A program made the translations under genes and the position numbers. DNA of 64,000 bases from Rhynchopus euleeides. Taxonomy: Eukaryota > Euglenozoa > Diplonemea > Diplonemida > Diplonemidae. The stretch spans positions 1,860,001-1,924,000 of the forward strand of contig OY723237.1 of assembly GCA_963210315.1 (NCBI GenBank), in the 5' to 3' direction. A model generated the notes under the pieces. It searched no databases. It saw nothing but the letters and a program-made list of their open reading frames with translations, and was not told the DNA's origin. This document shows, piece by piece, positions 23,401 to 32,697 of this stretch (its first letter is position 1; each line of letters starts with the position of its first letter).

Positions 23401-26400
23401 CCCTGCATGATGCCGTTGGTTGGCAGGAAGCCCTCTCCGATAGTGCCGCTTACCCGGAAGTGCCGCTGCATTGACCCGTACGCTGCCCGCAGGGTGCGCA
23501 GGACTCGGCCGTCGAAGCCGAGCTCCGCAGCTAGACAGAAGGTCAGGTCAATCGGCACCGTGTCGAAGCATTTCTTAAAGTCTAGGGCGACACCGTACAG
23601 TGGCTGTCCTGTGAGGTGGGCCTCTTCGATCCGTGCTGCCAGGTGCCAGATGAGGTCCTCCGCGCCGTGGCCAGGTCTGCATCCGTGCAAGTCCTCAGGC
23701 GCAATGCTCTCCAGCCACTTCAGCGCAGGCTTCACTCGGATTGCTGCCCACACCCTGTACAGCACGGGAGTGATGCTGATGGGGCGCTGCGACAGCGGCT
23801 CACCTGAGCTGCCGGGCTTGGGAATGAGGCAAATCATGGCGTGCATCAGCTGCTCCGGCCATTCGCCCGATCTCTCGACCTCATTGAACACCTCCGCGAA
23901 CAACTTGAGGAGGTCCCCTGGGAGTTGCCGCAGCTCGTGCACCCTCCAGCCGTGTAGGCCCGGCGAGGTGGATGTAGACATTTTAGCCAGCGCTGTCCCA
24001 ACGTCTTCTGCCGTAATGGTCTTACACTCCATCTCGGCCGGGTCAGGGAGGAAGTCGCTGTACCTCTGTCGGAAGGTGTCCCAGCGAGGCTCAGGCGTCG
24101 TCGCATACTTCCGGAAGTAGCCCCCCCACGCAGTATCGCTCCTCAGCAGTTCATCCGCCTCCTTGGGGCAGGCCGTGAAGGAGCCATCCTCGCGGCGCAT
24201 GAAGGTGGTAGGGGCGCAGAAGCGGTCTGCGAGGTACGAGAACACTATCCCCGCCTCCTGCGTCCAGGCCTTCTGCATCCTCGCCTTCCACGTGCGGAGT
24301 CTTTCGTCGCGGAGCGCGTCGAACATGCCTCGCTGAGATCCCTCCAGGGCGACAAGGGCCATCTCCATCGTCTCGAGGTCCGGCAGTTGTGAGGTGGTGC
24401 CCGCCAGCGCCGCCTCCAGCCCCGGGGGAAGGCCCCCTCCCTTCAGCCGCTTCTTCGCAGCGTCCCAGGCGTGCTCTTCGTTGGGTGTGGGGGGGTATGG
24501 CGCAGACTCCAGCAGTCGGTGGCGGCCCTCCAGGATGAGGGTCCGGAGGTTCCCCAACAGCTTGTCCTTCGCCCGGGTGTTCTTGTCGCCCGCTCCTCGG
24601 GCGGAGGCGGGGCGGTGTTTGGTGGCCACCCTCGACTGCTGCATGTGGTAGCCCTCCGCCCTGCCCGTGTACGCCGCTTCCTGCCTTCCGAGTTGGCCCA
24701 CGTGGACACGCTTCAGGAAGTTCTCGCTGCAGGCTGAGGCCCGGTGGAGGAGTTGCGCTCCTGTTGCACCCTTTTTCGTTTTCTCTGCGGTTAGCACATC
24801 CAGCAGCACCTCTCTGGCGGCAGCGCCCCCGAGCGTGGGCTTGCACTTAGGAAAGGGGGCGGGGAGGATGCAGATTTGCTTCGGTCGGCGGAAGGCGGCG
24901 AGGTCGAGGTCGACGAAGAGCGGGCAGTGCGTGGGGATGCCGTATTCGCCCTTTTCTGCCACCTCGACGGAGCGCAAGGCCGGCGCCGCGCAGGGGTTCA
25001 GCAGGCAGATGTCCAGTCTGGTGCCTTCCTTCGATGCCCAGCAGGTGTTCCGAACTTCCTGCTGCTTCAGCTCTGCGTATGAGACCGCCGCATCGGTCCA
25101 ACCACCCACCCGGCACGCCTGGGATAGGACGGCACTGGTCTCCGGGTTGGTGTTGAGGTCCCCCAGCAGCAACACGGGCACCTGCCCCAGGCCGGCTGCG
25201 AGGTCCAGCGCCTCCTGCAGGAGGGTCTCCCGCTGCACTCGCACCTCCATCCCAGAGTGACCATAAACGCACAGGATGTGGAGCGCTGTCTTGCCGTTAC
25301 TGGTTGCGAGCACCACGTGTACCAGGCGGGTACTGTCGTGCAGCTTCTTTTCCAGCTTGGTCTTCGGTTGCACCACTTGCGCTACCAGGCCCTCTTTTGC
25401 CATGACTGCCACTCCTCCGGGTCGGGTCTGCTCGTAGCCATTGGCCCCCTTGACTTTGGGCATGCCCTTACCCCAGTGCATGGACCAGCCGTGGGCCGCG
25501 AAGTAGCTGCTGAGCGTGCCCTTGCTGGGGTCCGGGACACGCGTTTCTTGCAGGGCCACAACGTCTGCCTTCAGGTCCGCCACATCACACAAGTGGGTTG
25601 ACAGCGACGTGACGTTGGCTGACGCCACCCTGAGTACCCCAGGAGACGCTGGCCGCGGCGCGGGGCGTCGCGGCGGCGGCCTGGGAGCAGGGCCGCGTAT
25701 CGGGGAGATTGTGGTAGCGGCGGTTGCGGTTGGAGCTACAGGAGGAGGAGTGGGAGTCGCGGTGGGGAGTTTCCATCTGTTTGTCGTGGAGGCTGCTAAC
25801 TCCCTGGCTAGCGTGAGGGGGATGCGCAGCACGTCGTAGTGGAAGGGCCTCCACGTGAGGCATATCACTTTGTCGCCTGACCCGACGCGCCCCAGGTGCA
25901 GCCTATCCGTAGTGCCGAGGACCCACACCTGGGCCCCCAACACCTCAGCCGCTACCCTGAGTGTAGCCCCGTCCCCGTAGACCCCGCTCTGTGCCTGCGC
26001 CGCGATGTAGTCGTCGTAGGACGGGGGTGCCCGGGGGTCATCTATATCGGGCGCGTAGGTTGCTCGCCTCTCGGCGTCCTGTCCCAGGGCTTCGACTACA
26101 GCTGCTCTGAGAGAGGCCGCCGTCCATCCCGCACATTGCACCGCGAGGCCGGTGTATTGGCAGTTGCCGTCTTTTGCCACCGCCTCACGCACTGCCAGCA
26201 GTCGTTGCGCCATCTCTGCCAGCCATCGGTCGTCCTGCTCTACTGAGGAGGGGGAGTACTCCTGTCCCCCTCCTCCCCGGAGCCCCCGGGGTTCTCCTGC
26301 CCCAGGGGCGTGGCTTCTATGCACTCTCGCTCTATCTAAAGGCCCCGCAGAGGTTACTCCTGTCCCTGCGGGTTTTGGTTCTCTATGGGGGGGTTGTGGG

Positions 26401-26528
26401 GAGGGTTCGCCGGCGGCGAGAGGGTGCTGCGCCACGGGCGCTCCCCCTATCCCCTGGTCGGCGCCCCCGCCGGGGGAACCGGAAGCCTTAGGGTGTAGGC
26501 CGGGTCCCCCCTTGAGGGGGCGCCTCAC
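20469..26528 (-). CDS. retrotransposon ORF2: OTU protease, APE, RT, RNase H polyprotein (2019 aa)
   Basis: The reading frame begins with GTG; the first in-frame ATG is codon 106. OTU-like cysteine protease at ~115-235: DGNC with C123, then YGDGATLR, and PFHYDVL with H230. APE endonuclease at ~298-545: N305, E328, GDLN (457-459), RLDICLL (D506), H534. Reverse transcriptase at ~845-1130: LDFKKCFD (D983), QGCP, FVDD (D1075, D1076; FVDD replaces the common YADD). A CX2CX9HX4C knuckle (CRYC...HLWWEC) follows. RNase HI at ~1620-1760: FDGG (D1629), NNIAEYEG (E1672), GDSQ (D1699), NVDADAL (D1752). The C-terminus has two Cys/His motifs of identical spacing (1927-1953, 1966-1992). All catalytic residues I could check are present. 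It may be expressed by stop readthrough or reinitiation after ORF1. Confidence 0.9.
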   Translation of the reverse strand: MRRPLKGGPGLHPKASGSPGGGADQGIGGAPVAQHPLAAGEPSPQPPHREPKPAGTGVTSAGPLDRARVHRSHAPGAGEPRGLRGGGGQEYSPSSVEQDDRWLAEMAQRLLAVREAVAKDGNCQYTGLAVQCAGWTAASLRAAVVEALGQDAERRATYAPDIDDPRAPPSYDDYIAAQAQSGVYGDGATLRVAAEVLGAQVWVLGTTDRLHLGRVGSGDKVICLTWRPFHYDVLRIPLTLARELAASTTNRWKLPTATPTPPPVAPTATAATTISPIRGPAPRPPPRRPAPRPASPGVLRVASANVTSLSTHLCDVADLKADVVALQETRVPDPSKGTLSSYFAAHGWSMHWGKGMPKVKGANGYEQTRPGGVAVMAKEGLVAQVVQPKTKLEKKLHDSTRLVHVVLATSNGKTALHILCVYGHSGMEVRVQRETLLQEALDLAAGLGQVPVLLLGDLNTNPETSAVLSQACRVGGWTDAAVSYAELKQQEVRNTCWASKEGTRLDICLLNPCAAPALRSVEVAEKGEYGIPTHCPLFVDLDLAAFRRPKQICILPAPFPKCKPTLGGAAAREVLLDVLTAEKTKKGATGAQLLHRASACSENFLKRVHVGQLGRQEAAYTGRAEGYHMQQSRVATKHRPASARGAGDKNTRAKDKLLGNLRTLILEGRHRLLESAPYPPTPNEEHAWDAAKKRLKGGGLPPGLEAALAGTTSQLPDLETMEMALVALEGSQRGMFDALRDERLRTWKARMQKAWTQEAGIVFSYLADRFCAPTTFMRREDGSFTACPKEADELLRSDTAWGGYFRKYATTPEPRWDTFRQRYSDFLPDPAEMECKTITAEDVGTALAKMSTSTSPGLHGWRVHELRQLPGDLLKLFAEVFNEVERSGEWPEQLMHAMICLIPKPGSSGEPLSQRPISITPVLYRVWAAIRVKPALKWLESIAPEDLHGCRPGHGAEDLIWHLAARIEEAHLTGQPLYGVALDFKKCFDTVPIDLTFCLAAELGFDGRVLRTLRAAYGSMQRHFRVSGTIGEGFLPTNGIMQGCPISVVLINVLVGVWMRMAEHRQGTRALSFVDDVYAVTPSPGTLQAVVDDSADFSHDTGMVICAEVKSHVFSTSPEPLTPIVYRTRDGTATPLRQRDSFDCLGAMLHARPLEGPEVPKSERVARRKEGAEQNLRRTSALPLPVQWKGQAAAMTAGSRLYYDALVTRWEDADIRRWRGLFVAALWSGPPRRAREAVLDVLHHAHRVDPAVAPRYRQITTWAMQVKKWGRCRVLSETAWDSRVRLTGTGPFALFRAALRWIGWSWSTATTLSYTDEAGRSIVFDPTAATTSGWGIFAHDLRQALRTQVAKALAGRRDDFAGAQHGIDGQATRCVLEGEGAAVTGYQRGLLRSVIAGAVPVRGRTGQGGICRYCNAGTPETVMHLWWECSAWDPIRQNHPITAVDRSTWPPCLALCGVAPAFRHGIPEDRQPLPLSFARRVDIVAQLHRYFIAILSARQEKDGLLDRSARHHRTLHYPWGWCTPNPERACIPVRAPSTVKQTWGKRPPELWVALCDWLRGLKWGPQGGEHTVTLMELAVDFELSTGLTLPEVETRRIRPHTPDPPERGPREARPRIPEDTAPGLTLYFDGGARDNGTPFALAGAGAVLYRDGLKVSEEILPLLNVRSNNIAEYEGVRAGLRLLRRGDPPPEGNVTVRGDSQVVLRHLKGEAVCRDKSLRPLFLSTARLAADLGPRITLTYEHVKRELNVDADALSNAAMDEAERQGETSQEQLRQDFAAFQKSILGKAHSLRQLCEVVRKTSKQPWHCGHTASSTVLTAIGGTVAGGLSRRAQLSPATESVMRSLQAHTAGPGLNQRDTAFHSRGMAWAATFAPQPHYPEGWQQAAQQWTASSRQANARTGRSWERRGAAPRTAPPGARRNAKMLTCALHWKPRCVDCRRRRLSEEDCCRDHHGKNDGLQVTMEFCKTHRMGRCGDCHSSAKSLTHCCGTHHAGYASRPPRSGTELAPHSNPSGASAVT

Positions 26529-26544
26529 CCCCTAGTAGGGGGTG
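26526..26544 (-). promoter_or_regulatory. hairpin enclosing the ORF1 stop codon
   Basis: On the minus strand, CACCCCC-TACTA-GGGGGTG forms a perfect 7-bp stem with a 5-nt loop. The ORF1 TAG spans loop and stem, and the GTG that opens ORF2 is the 3' end of the stem. A second hairpin, CCCCC-TCAA-GGGGG, follows within about 20 nt. A structure at and after a leaky stop is compatible with readthrough or termination-reinitiation. This is inferred from sequence only. Confidence 0.5.
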
Positions 26545-29003
26545 TAGCGCTTAGCCCCCCTCCACAGTAGGGGTGCCTTGCCGTTCTTGCCCGCGCCCTT
26601 TCCCGCCACTCGGGGTGTGTCGGTGACGTCCTGATCAGCTGCCGCGTCCCCTTGTCCGGCCTCGGCCCCTTTGTTCCCGGGCGCGGGTTGCTGAGGGGGG
26701 GGTAGCTGCTCGGACGCCGGGGGCTGCCCTTCGCCTCCGCATCCAGGGTCAGGCTGCTGCTGCTGCGGTGCGGGCACGGGTGTATCCCCGGGCGCAGGGG
26801 CGGCTGCGGGCGCTGCGGAGGTGGCGGTGGTGGTGTTGTTGTTGCTATCAGACGCGGGGGGTTCGAGGTCAGCGTTGGCTGTGGGGGCAGGTTGGTCAGC
26901 CCCTGCCGGTGGTGGCGCGATTGCCGTTTTGGTCTGGGCCGGCTCCGCTGTTGCCGCCACTGGGGGGGGTGGCGCCGTTGTTGCTGTTGTTGTTGCTGCC
27001 GTTGCCGTAGCATGGCGCAGCGCCTCCCTCACCTGCACATCCTCGCGGATGACCTCTTGCAGGGTCGCCGAGGCCCTCTCCCGTTCCCTGGAGGTGTCCC
27101 TGCCCTCGCGGTTGCGGGCCCGCCGCGGGGAGCGGCACCGGCTCCTGCGCTGCTCACCTGGCCTCCCCCGGGCGGGCTGGGCATGGTAGTGGTGGTGGAG
27201 CTCGGCGAGGTGCGCCCTCGTCTCCTCCGCGACTGCCCGCTGTGATTCAGCGAGCTCGGCGCGCATCCCCTCCAGCTGCCGCCGCCCGTCTGCCACCATT
27301 GCCTGCTGGGCGTCATTGCCCACGCGCTGCCTGCCCAGCTCCTCCCGGAGCTCGCCCAGCTGCTGCTCGCTCGCAGCCCGCAGGCCGTCCGCAGTCGCCT
27401 GCGCTGTCGCCTGCACGTCGGCGAGGGCGGCTGTCAGGCGCGCGTCCGCCTGGGCTTGGCTGAGGCGCCCCTCCTCGGCGACGGCGGCCAACCGCGACAG
27501 CAGCTCCACCCCTTGCTGTTGCTGCTCACCTAGCGCGGCCGTGATGCGGGCGACCTCCGCCTGTCCCGCGCTGCTCACCCGCTTCTGTTCGTCCTTGAAG
27601 GACTTGAACTCCTTGCGGAGGCCGCTCATGCCCGTCTGCAGGGACTTCGCCTGGAGCTGGGGCAGTGCCTGCTGCGCCTCCCCCACGCTCCCCTGCAGCC
27701 CCAGCATCGCTTCCCGGGCCCCCTGCACCTCCGCGAGCAGGGCGTGGCGGTGCTCCTCGCTCTGGTCGTGGCGGGTGGTGTGCTGCTGCAGCTGCTCCCG
27801 CACTGCCCGAAGGCTCGCCTCCAGCGTCGCCGCCCTCCCGCCGAGGGCCTCACCCCTGCGGCGCTCTTCCCCGAGGCCGCTCTCCGCGTCCTTGCGCAGG
27901 CCAACAAGCAGGCCGCGCAGCTCCCCGTGCACTCGGGCGTGCTCCACGCCCTGCCCCTCCAGCTGCGCCTTCAGCTCGCGCACAGCCTTCGGTGTGCCAG
28001 GCTGGGGGGGAGTCGCGGCGGGACGCTCCTGGAGGTCGTCCAGCTGGCGCTGCTGGGCTGCCAGGCGCTGCAGGAGCTCATCCTGCCGGGCCTGCTGCTC
28101 CCCGAGCTGCTGCTGGAGTCGCCGTACCTCGGCGCGCTCCCCCTGCGCGGCTGCCTTCTGCTCCCCAAGCTCCTGTTGAAGTCGCCGCACTTCGGCGCGC
28201 TCCCCTTGCGTGGCCGCCTGCTGGTGGCCTTGTTGTGTAGCGAGTTGTTGCTCAAGGCGCTGTCGCTGCTGGTCCTGCTGCCTCTGCTGCTCCTTGAGCA
28301 GATCGTGCAGGCGCTGCACCTCCTGCTGCAGCGCGGGTACGCCGTCCTGCGTGGCGCCGGCGCCAGGGTCGGCTGCGGTGGCGGCGGCGGTGGTTGCGGC
28401 GGGGTCGTGGCCGAGGGCCACGAGGCGGCGGCCCAGACGCTCCAGGTCCTTCTGGAGCCGCTCCACACGCTGGCGGGCCTGCTGCGCGTGCTGCTGCGCG
28501 GCCGCCGCGGCGCCACCCCCGCGTCCGGTCTTCCCCAGGTGCGTCCTGGACTTGGCGGCCCGGCCCGCCTTCGCCGCCGCCTCGCGCTCTTCCCGCACTC
28601 TGGCCTGGAGGCCATCGTACCGCCTCTTGAGGCGGTCCAGCTCCTCTCCCTTCTTCCGCTCCTCCGCCTGCCGCCGCTTCTCCTCCTCCAGCAACGCCGT
28701 GTCCGTGAGAGCCACGGCCTTGCCGTTCACCTGCACCGACCATGTGGGGGGGGTGCCAGAGGGGGGGGGGCTGTCCGCGATGATGACGGCTACGCCGTCC
28801 TTCGGCTCCTCGACATGCGCCTCCCACTGGAGGTGGCGGAGGATGGCGCGGACATGCGCCGCGCGGTACAGGGGGGGGAGGGGCCCGAGGGTGTATTCCC
28901 GGGGTTCGTTGAAAACGAGGGGGGGCAGGGGGGCGGCCTGTTGGCCACCGGCCTGGGGGCCGGTGTTACCGGAGGAGACCCCGTGGAGGTCGGCCTGTGA
29001 CAT
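26532..29003 (-). CDS. retrotransposon ORF1: coiled-coil protein (823 aa)
   Basis: I choose the ATG at 29003 (MSQADLHGVSSG); the frame is open to 29126, but the upstream part is His/Cys-rich and looks like leader. An N-terminal ~95-residue segment (VFNEPREYTLGPLPPLYRAA...) is followed by a long alpha-helical, Glu/Arg/Gln/Ala-rich region with strong heptad character (about residues 115-620, for example EVRRLQQELGEQKAAAQ repeated). Then come an Arg/Ser/Glu-rich basic patch (RSRCRSPRRARNREGRD) and a Pro/Ala/Gln-rich tail. ORF1 proteins of non-LTR elements bind element RNA and self-associate through coiled coils; that role is inferred here from architecture. No CCHC knuckle or RRM is recognised. 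The stop is TAG, in the same frame as ORF2. Confidence 0.8.
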   Translation of the reverse strand: MSQADLHGVSSGNTGPQAGGQQAAPLPPLVFNEPREYTLGPLPPLYRAAHVRAILRHLQWEAHVEEPKDGVAVIIADSPPPSGTPPTWSVQVNGKAVALTDTALLEEEKRRQAEERKKGEELDRLKRRYDGLQARVREEREAAAKAGRAAKSRTHLGKTGRGGGAAAAAQQHAQQARQRVERLQKDLERLGRRLVALGHDPAATTAAATAADPGAGATQDGVPALQQEVQRLHDLLKEQQRQQDQQRQRLEQQLATQQGHQQAATQGERAEVRRLQQELGEQKAAAQGERAEVRRLQQQLGEQQARQDELLQRLAAQQRQLDDLQERPAATPPQPGTPKAVRELKAQLEGQGVEHARVHGELRGLLVGLRKDAESGLGEERRRGEALGGRAATLEASLRAVREQLQQHTTRHDQSEEHRHALLAEVQGAREAMLGLQGSVGEAQQALPQLQAKSLQTGMSGLRKEFKSFKDEQKRVSSAGQAEVARITAALGEQQQQGVELLSRLAAVAEEGRLSQAQADARLTAALADVQATAQATADGLRAASEQQLGELREELGRQRVGNDAQQAMVADGRRQLEGMRAELAESQRAVAEETRAHLAELHHHYHAQPARGRPGEQRRSRCRSPRRARNREGRDTSRERERASATLQEVIREDVQVREALRHATATAATTTATTAPPPPVAATAEPAQTKTAIAPPPAGADQPAPTANADLEPPASDSNNNTTTATSAAPAAAPAPGDTPVPAPQQQQPDPGCGGEGQPPASEQLPPPQQPAPGNKGAEAGQGDAAADQDVTDTPRVAGKGAGKNGKAPLLWRGAKRYTPY

Positions 29004-29126
29004 CCTGCCCGTGTATCCCTCTCTCCTCCTGTGTGAGTGTGTGTGGCACATACTGTGTGCATGTGTCATGCATGAGGGTGGGTAATCGCACCAAAGGGTG
29101 CCTTCTGCACTGCAAAGAAAAAACAT

Positions 29127-29711
29127 CTATTTTATATTCACGTGTGTGTGTTCAAACTGGTATTGAACCCCCCCCTCCCCTCCCTCCCCTCCCCCCGCCC
29201 CGTTCCTCTCTCGGAGCACATCATACTCTACTCTACTCTCCCCTTCCCACCCCCCCACCCCACTCTTCCCGGTGAATATTATTGACAAGGAAAAAAAAGT
29301 GACGGCGGGGAATCCGCCGGATTTTTTTCCAGCACAACGAAAATCCCCCCCCCCCCCCCTATGATTGGTCTATACCCCCCTGACTCGCCGTCGATTCGGT
29401 TTTGAACGGCCGGCTAGTCGGTTGCAACTCGTCGGGAAACCCCCCCCCCCCCCCTTTTGGCAACCACATCGGACAGGCTATCGTATACTCTGACACTTCT
29501 CCCCCCCCACACACACACACACACCCCTACCTACCCCTGCGGTGATTGCACCACAGACTCAGTCGAACCCCCCCCCTCCCACCTGCTTGTCGGGCCGACG
29601 GGTGAAAATGATCAAAAAACAGAGCAAAATATTCGTTCTTACCTTGCACCCCTGCCCTCTCTGCGGATTTCTCAGGCCTGTTGCTTGCGTCTGCTTCTTT
29701 CAGTAACCTTA
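29127..29711. other. 5' side of the retrotransposon, low complexity
   Basis: Presumably it contains the element's 5' leader on the minus strand, but I cannot place the boundary. It holds C/T-rich tracts, three long C runs and a CA microsatellite at about 29508-29523. No gene is seen. Confidence 0.4.
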
Positions 29712-30312
29712 CACGGTGGGATCTTGTAAATTTTACATGTATAACTACAAGTATATACATGTATTATACATGTATAATACTTGCATGTCAACTATTATAC
29801 ATGTATAATACATGTATATGCCTGAAATATACATGTAAAATACATGTATATCAAGTAAAAATACAAGTATAATACTTGCATGTCAACTATTATACTTGTA
29901 TTTTTACTTGATATACATGTATTTTACATGTATATTTCAGGCATTTACATGTATTTTACATGTATAATACTTGTCATGCAAGTATTATACATGTAAAATA
30001 CTTGCATGACAAGTAAAATACTTGCATGCAAGTAAAATACATGTAAATAACAAGTATTATACATGTAAAATACATGTAAATGCCTGAAATATACATGTAA
30101 AATACATGTATATCAAGTAAAAATACAAGTATAATAGTTGACATGCAAGTATTATACTTGTATTTTTACTTGATATACATGTATTTTACATGTATATTTC
30201 AGGCATATACATGTATTATACATGTATAATAGTTGACATGCAAGTATTATACATGTATAATACATGTATATACTTGTAGTTATACATGTAAGATTTACAA
30301 GATCCCACCGTG
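29712..30312. mobile_element. a2: CACGGTGG-ended AT-rich palindromic MITE
   Basis: It has the same ends and first ~70 bp as a1, flanked by TA at 29710-29711 and 30313-30314. The interior consists of ACATGTA/TACATGT, AAGTATTATAC and CTTGATATACATG hairpin words, with more copies than a1 (601 against 370 bp). The length difference suggests repeat expansion or internal deletion. Confidence 0.85.
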
Positions 30313-30476
30313 TATGCAAAAGGGGGGGGGGGGTGACGTGAGGGTTCTTTCTGCGCGTGGGATAGTTGAATCTTCTGGGGGGGGGGGAGGAGGGCTTGTG
30401 CCTCCCCTCAAAAGTGCAGGAAAACATGCCACCGTGCGGCCAGGAGAACACGAAACAGCGACCCCCCCCCCCCCTA

Positions 30477-32683
30477 GGCATACTTGTCCCCCCATTATGG
30501 GGAGGCCCTTTTATGCGGGAAAATAGGGGGGGTTTATGGGGCAAATCCCCCATAAAAAAATATGGGGGCCCCCATATTTCCCCCATATTCCCCCATATTC
30601 CCCCATAAAAAAATATGGGGGAAATATGGGGGGTTTATGAAAATATGGGGGGAATATGCGGGAAATATGCGGGAAAATTGGTCCAAAATCCAGAGTGTAT
30701 AGGGGGACCCTTTTCGAATTTATTTTTCGGGGGGGGTCTATTTTGGACGTTTGAGGCCGATTTCGAAGGAATTTTTGAGTTTTGAGCCTATTTTGGGCCC
30801 TAAAACGCGTTAAAACGGGTCCCGGAATTTCCGGAAAATGGCCGTTTTTTGGCCTTGGCGAAATTTCGCCCATAATATTGACCCAAGCTTTTCTGGGCCC
30901 AAAAATCGGGTCCTGGTGGTCTGGAACTGTCCATTTTCGAAGGCAGTCGTCAAAAAATTGCGAGGTTTCGCCCCGAATTCACTCATGTGACCCCAAAAAT
31001 CAAGCAAATGAGGTTTGCTCCGGCTTCCACAACTCCAAATCGGAGTTGTGGAAGCCGGACCTTGTTGTGGGGAGAAATCGGCCAAGTGAGGTTCGGGTTG
31101 TCTCTTGTGCGAAATTCTGACAATAAAGCTCAAGTAATCAAATGCCATGACCCCAACCACAAACCCACCCCCTGCCTTCTGCCCCCCACCCCTGTGCAGG
31201 TCATGTGCCCCATCCCATCGCGTGTTGCCTTGTTGCAGATTTTCAAATTGGGAAATTTCAGGTGACCCGATGACGGTGACGTACCCCGAGGGTCTACCTG
31301 CAGGGCTCCACTTTTTTTGCTATGCCTGCTTGCGCTTCGCTTGCCACACACCACCCTGGGGGGAGGGACAGAGGGCGGAGGGGGCTACACACTTACACAA
31401 CCGATTCGGTCAAACAATGCCACGTCATCCCCATTGGGGTCCTGGACCGCGGCCTCTCTCCCAGCGAATTGGTGTCGTCATCAGGCAGGCTAAGTAGTTG
31501 TCTACACAGGACATTGGTTTTAAGGGGGGTCTGAGTTCTGCGGAACTGGCTTCAAGGGACGCCCCCTCGTAATGACTGGGTGGATGGAGCCAAGTAATAC
31601 CAGGTGGTCGGACACCGGAACTCTCGGCATTTATTAGTCGCGGGAACTGTGTCCGTGTGGTCGGGTGTGACCCCTTCCGATTCCACTGATTCCACTCTTG
31701 AACATGTAGTGTTGAAAGATACTTGGTGTTCTGATGTTTTACAGGGTACTTGACAAAGGAAAGAGGGTGGTCAGTCTTGTGATCCACCCTGAATCCTTCC
31801 TGTGAGCAGCAGATCCACAACACCTCGACTTCTTTCAGCGGCTGTATTGATATTGCCTGACACAGCAAACATGATTCAATTGGAGGAACAAGCCTCGTAC
31901 ACCAGCGGCCCAAAAGGTGGATTTCATGTATGGTTTTAGGATTTCCCTTACTACTGATGGTGTAGAGACTACAAAGCCTGACCTGATGACGCCGCCATGA
32001 ACCTGGGAGACACGCCGCGTGAGAAGGGACCTCGGTGCGGGGTGGCGTGAAGATCCTGCCTGAGTGCCCTCGTCGGGACCCGCGGTAAACCGTGGCGTTC
32101 CCCCCGAGGCAAGTCCAGGACGAAGGTTGCAGATAACCGCTGCACCTCTTCGTCCGAAAGGAGCTCACAGGATAGGGGAACTGCCCACACCCCACTCACG
32201 ACAGTGTATCCGAAAGGTGCACTGCGCGTGTGGTGGCGGTGTCGGGTCCAGACCCACCTCGTTCCCCATGCCCGTCAGTTGTTGCCCCTGCAGGGGTGGC
32301 TGCTGTCCGGCATGGGGGGCGCCCTCCCTGCCTTGCAAGGGAAAATGTAGAACGGCATGCTGCCCGTTTCTTCATTTTTCACCTTGCCTGGTAGGGGGGG
32401 AACCTCTCACGAGGCAAAAAAGAGGAACGGCATGCTGCCCGTTCACTCATTTTTGCCTCGAGGGGGTAAAATATGCGGAAAGGACTAAAATCCCGCATAT
32501 TTTCTCCAGCCAAAAATAGCAGGAAATCCCGCGTATTCCCCCATAAAACTACCATATTTCATCGTATTTCCCCCATATCCCTGTCATAATCCCCCCATAT
32601 TCCACCCGTCGCGATATGCGGGACCTTTTAGGGGCTGAATCGGGGGGAAAATGGCTTCCCCATAAAGGGGGGACAAGTATGCC
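30477..32683. mobile_element. i: TA-flanked element with CCCATA-rich ends
   Basis: The ends GGCATACTTGTCCCCCC and complement are flanked by TA (30475-30476, 32684-32685). Subterminal DNA is full of ATATGGGGG / CCCCCATAT words. The centre, 30683-32455, is the h core that is also found inside element j in the opposite orientation. No intact transposase is seen. Confidence 0.8.
30683..32455 (-). repeat. h core, copy 1, with degraded coding traces
   Basis: This block is the reverse complement of 39527-41535. On the minus strand a gene-like segment (32199-31969, LSCELLSDEEVQRLSATFVLD...) is followed by a second segment with EVLWICCSQEGFRVDHKTDHPL. Here the second segment changes frame after STLHVQ relative to copy 2, so this copy is probably inactive. 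It also ends in two copies of the GAACGGCATGCTGCCCGTT hairpin (about 32353 and 32430). No family is recognised. Confidence 0.65.
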
Positions 32684-32697
32684 TAGGGGGGGTCATA

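Larger units (their letters stand above)
20387..29126 (-). mobile_element. non-LTR retrotransposon, OTU-APE-RT-RNase H type
   Basis: It consists of ORF1 (26532-29003), ORF2 (20469-26528) and a ~65-bp 3' untranslated region ending in a (CA)n tail (20387-20404). It replicates by reverse transcription of its RNA at a nick made by its own endonuclease. The domain set (OTU-type cysteine protease, APE, RT, RNase H) recalls Dualen/RandI elements, known from Chlamydomonas to carry APE, RT, RNase H and a cysteine protease plus a restriction-like endonuclease; I do not see the last domain here. The exact 5' end is not visible, and I found no clear target duplication. Both ORFs are intact apart from the TAG between them, suggesting a young copy. 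Confidence 0.85.

Noticed and set aside
31984..32020. Second CTGATGA as a hammerhead core
   Set aside because: No GAAA with a stem II partner follows within a plausible distance.
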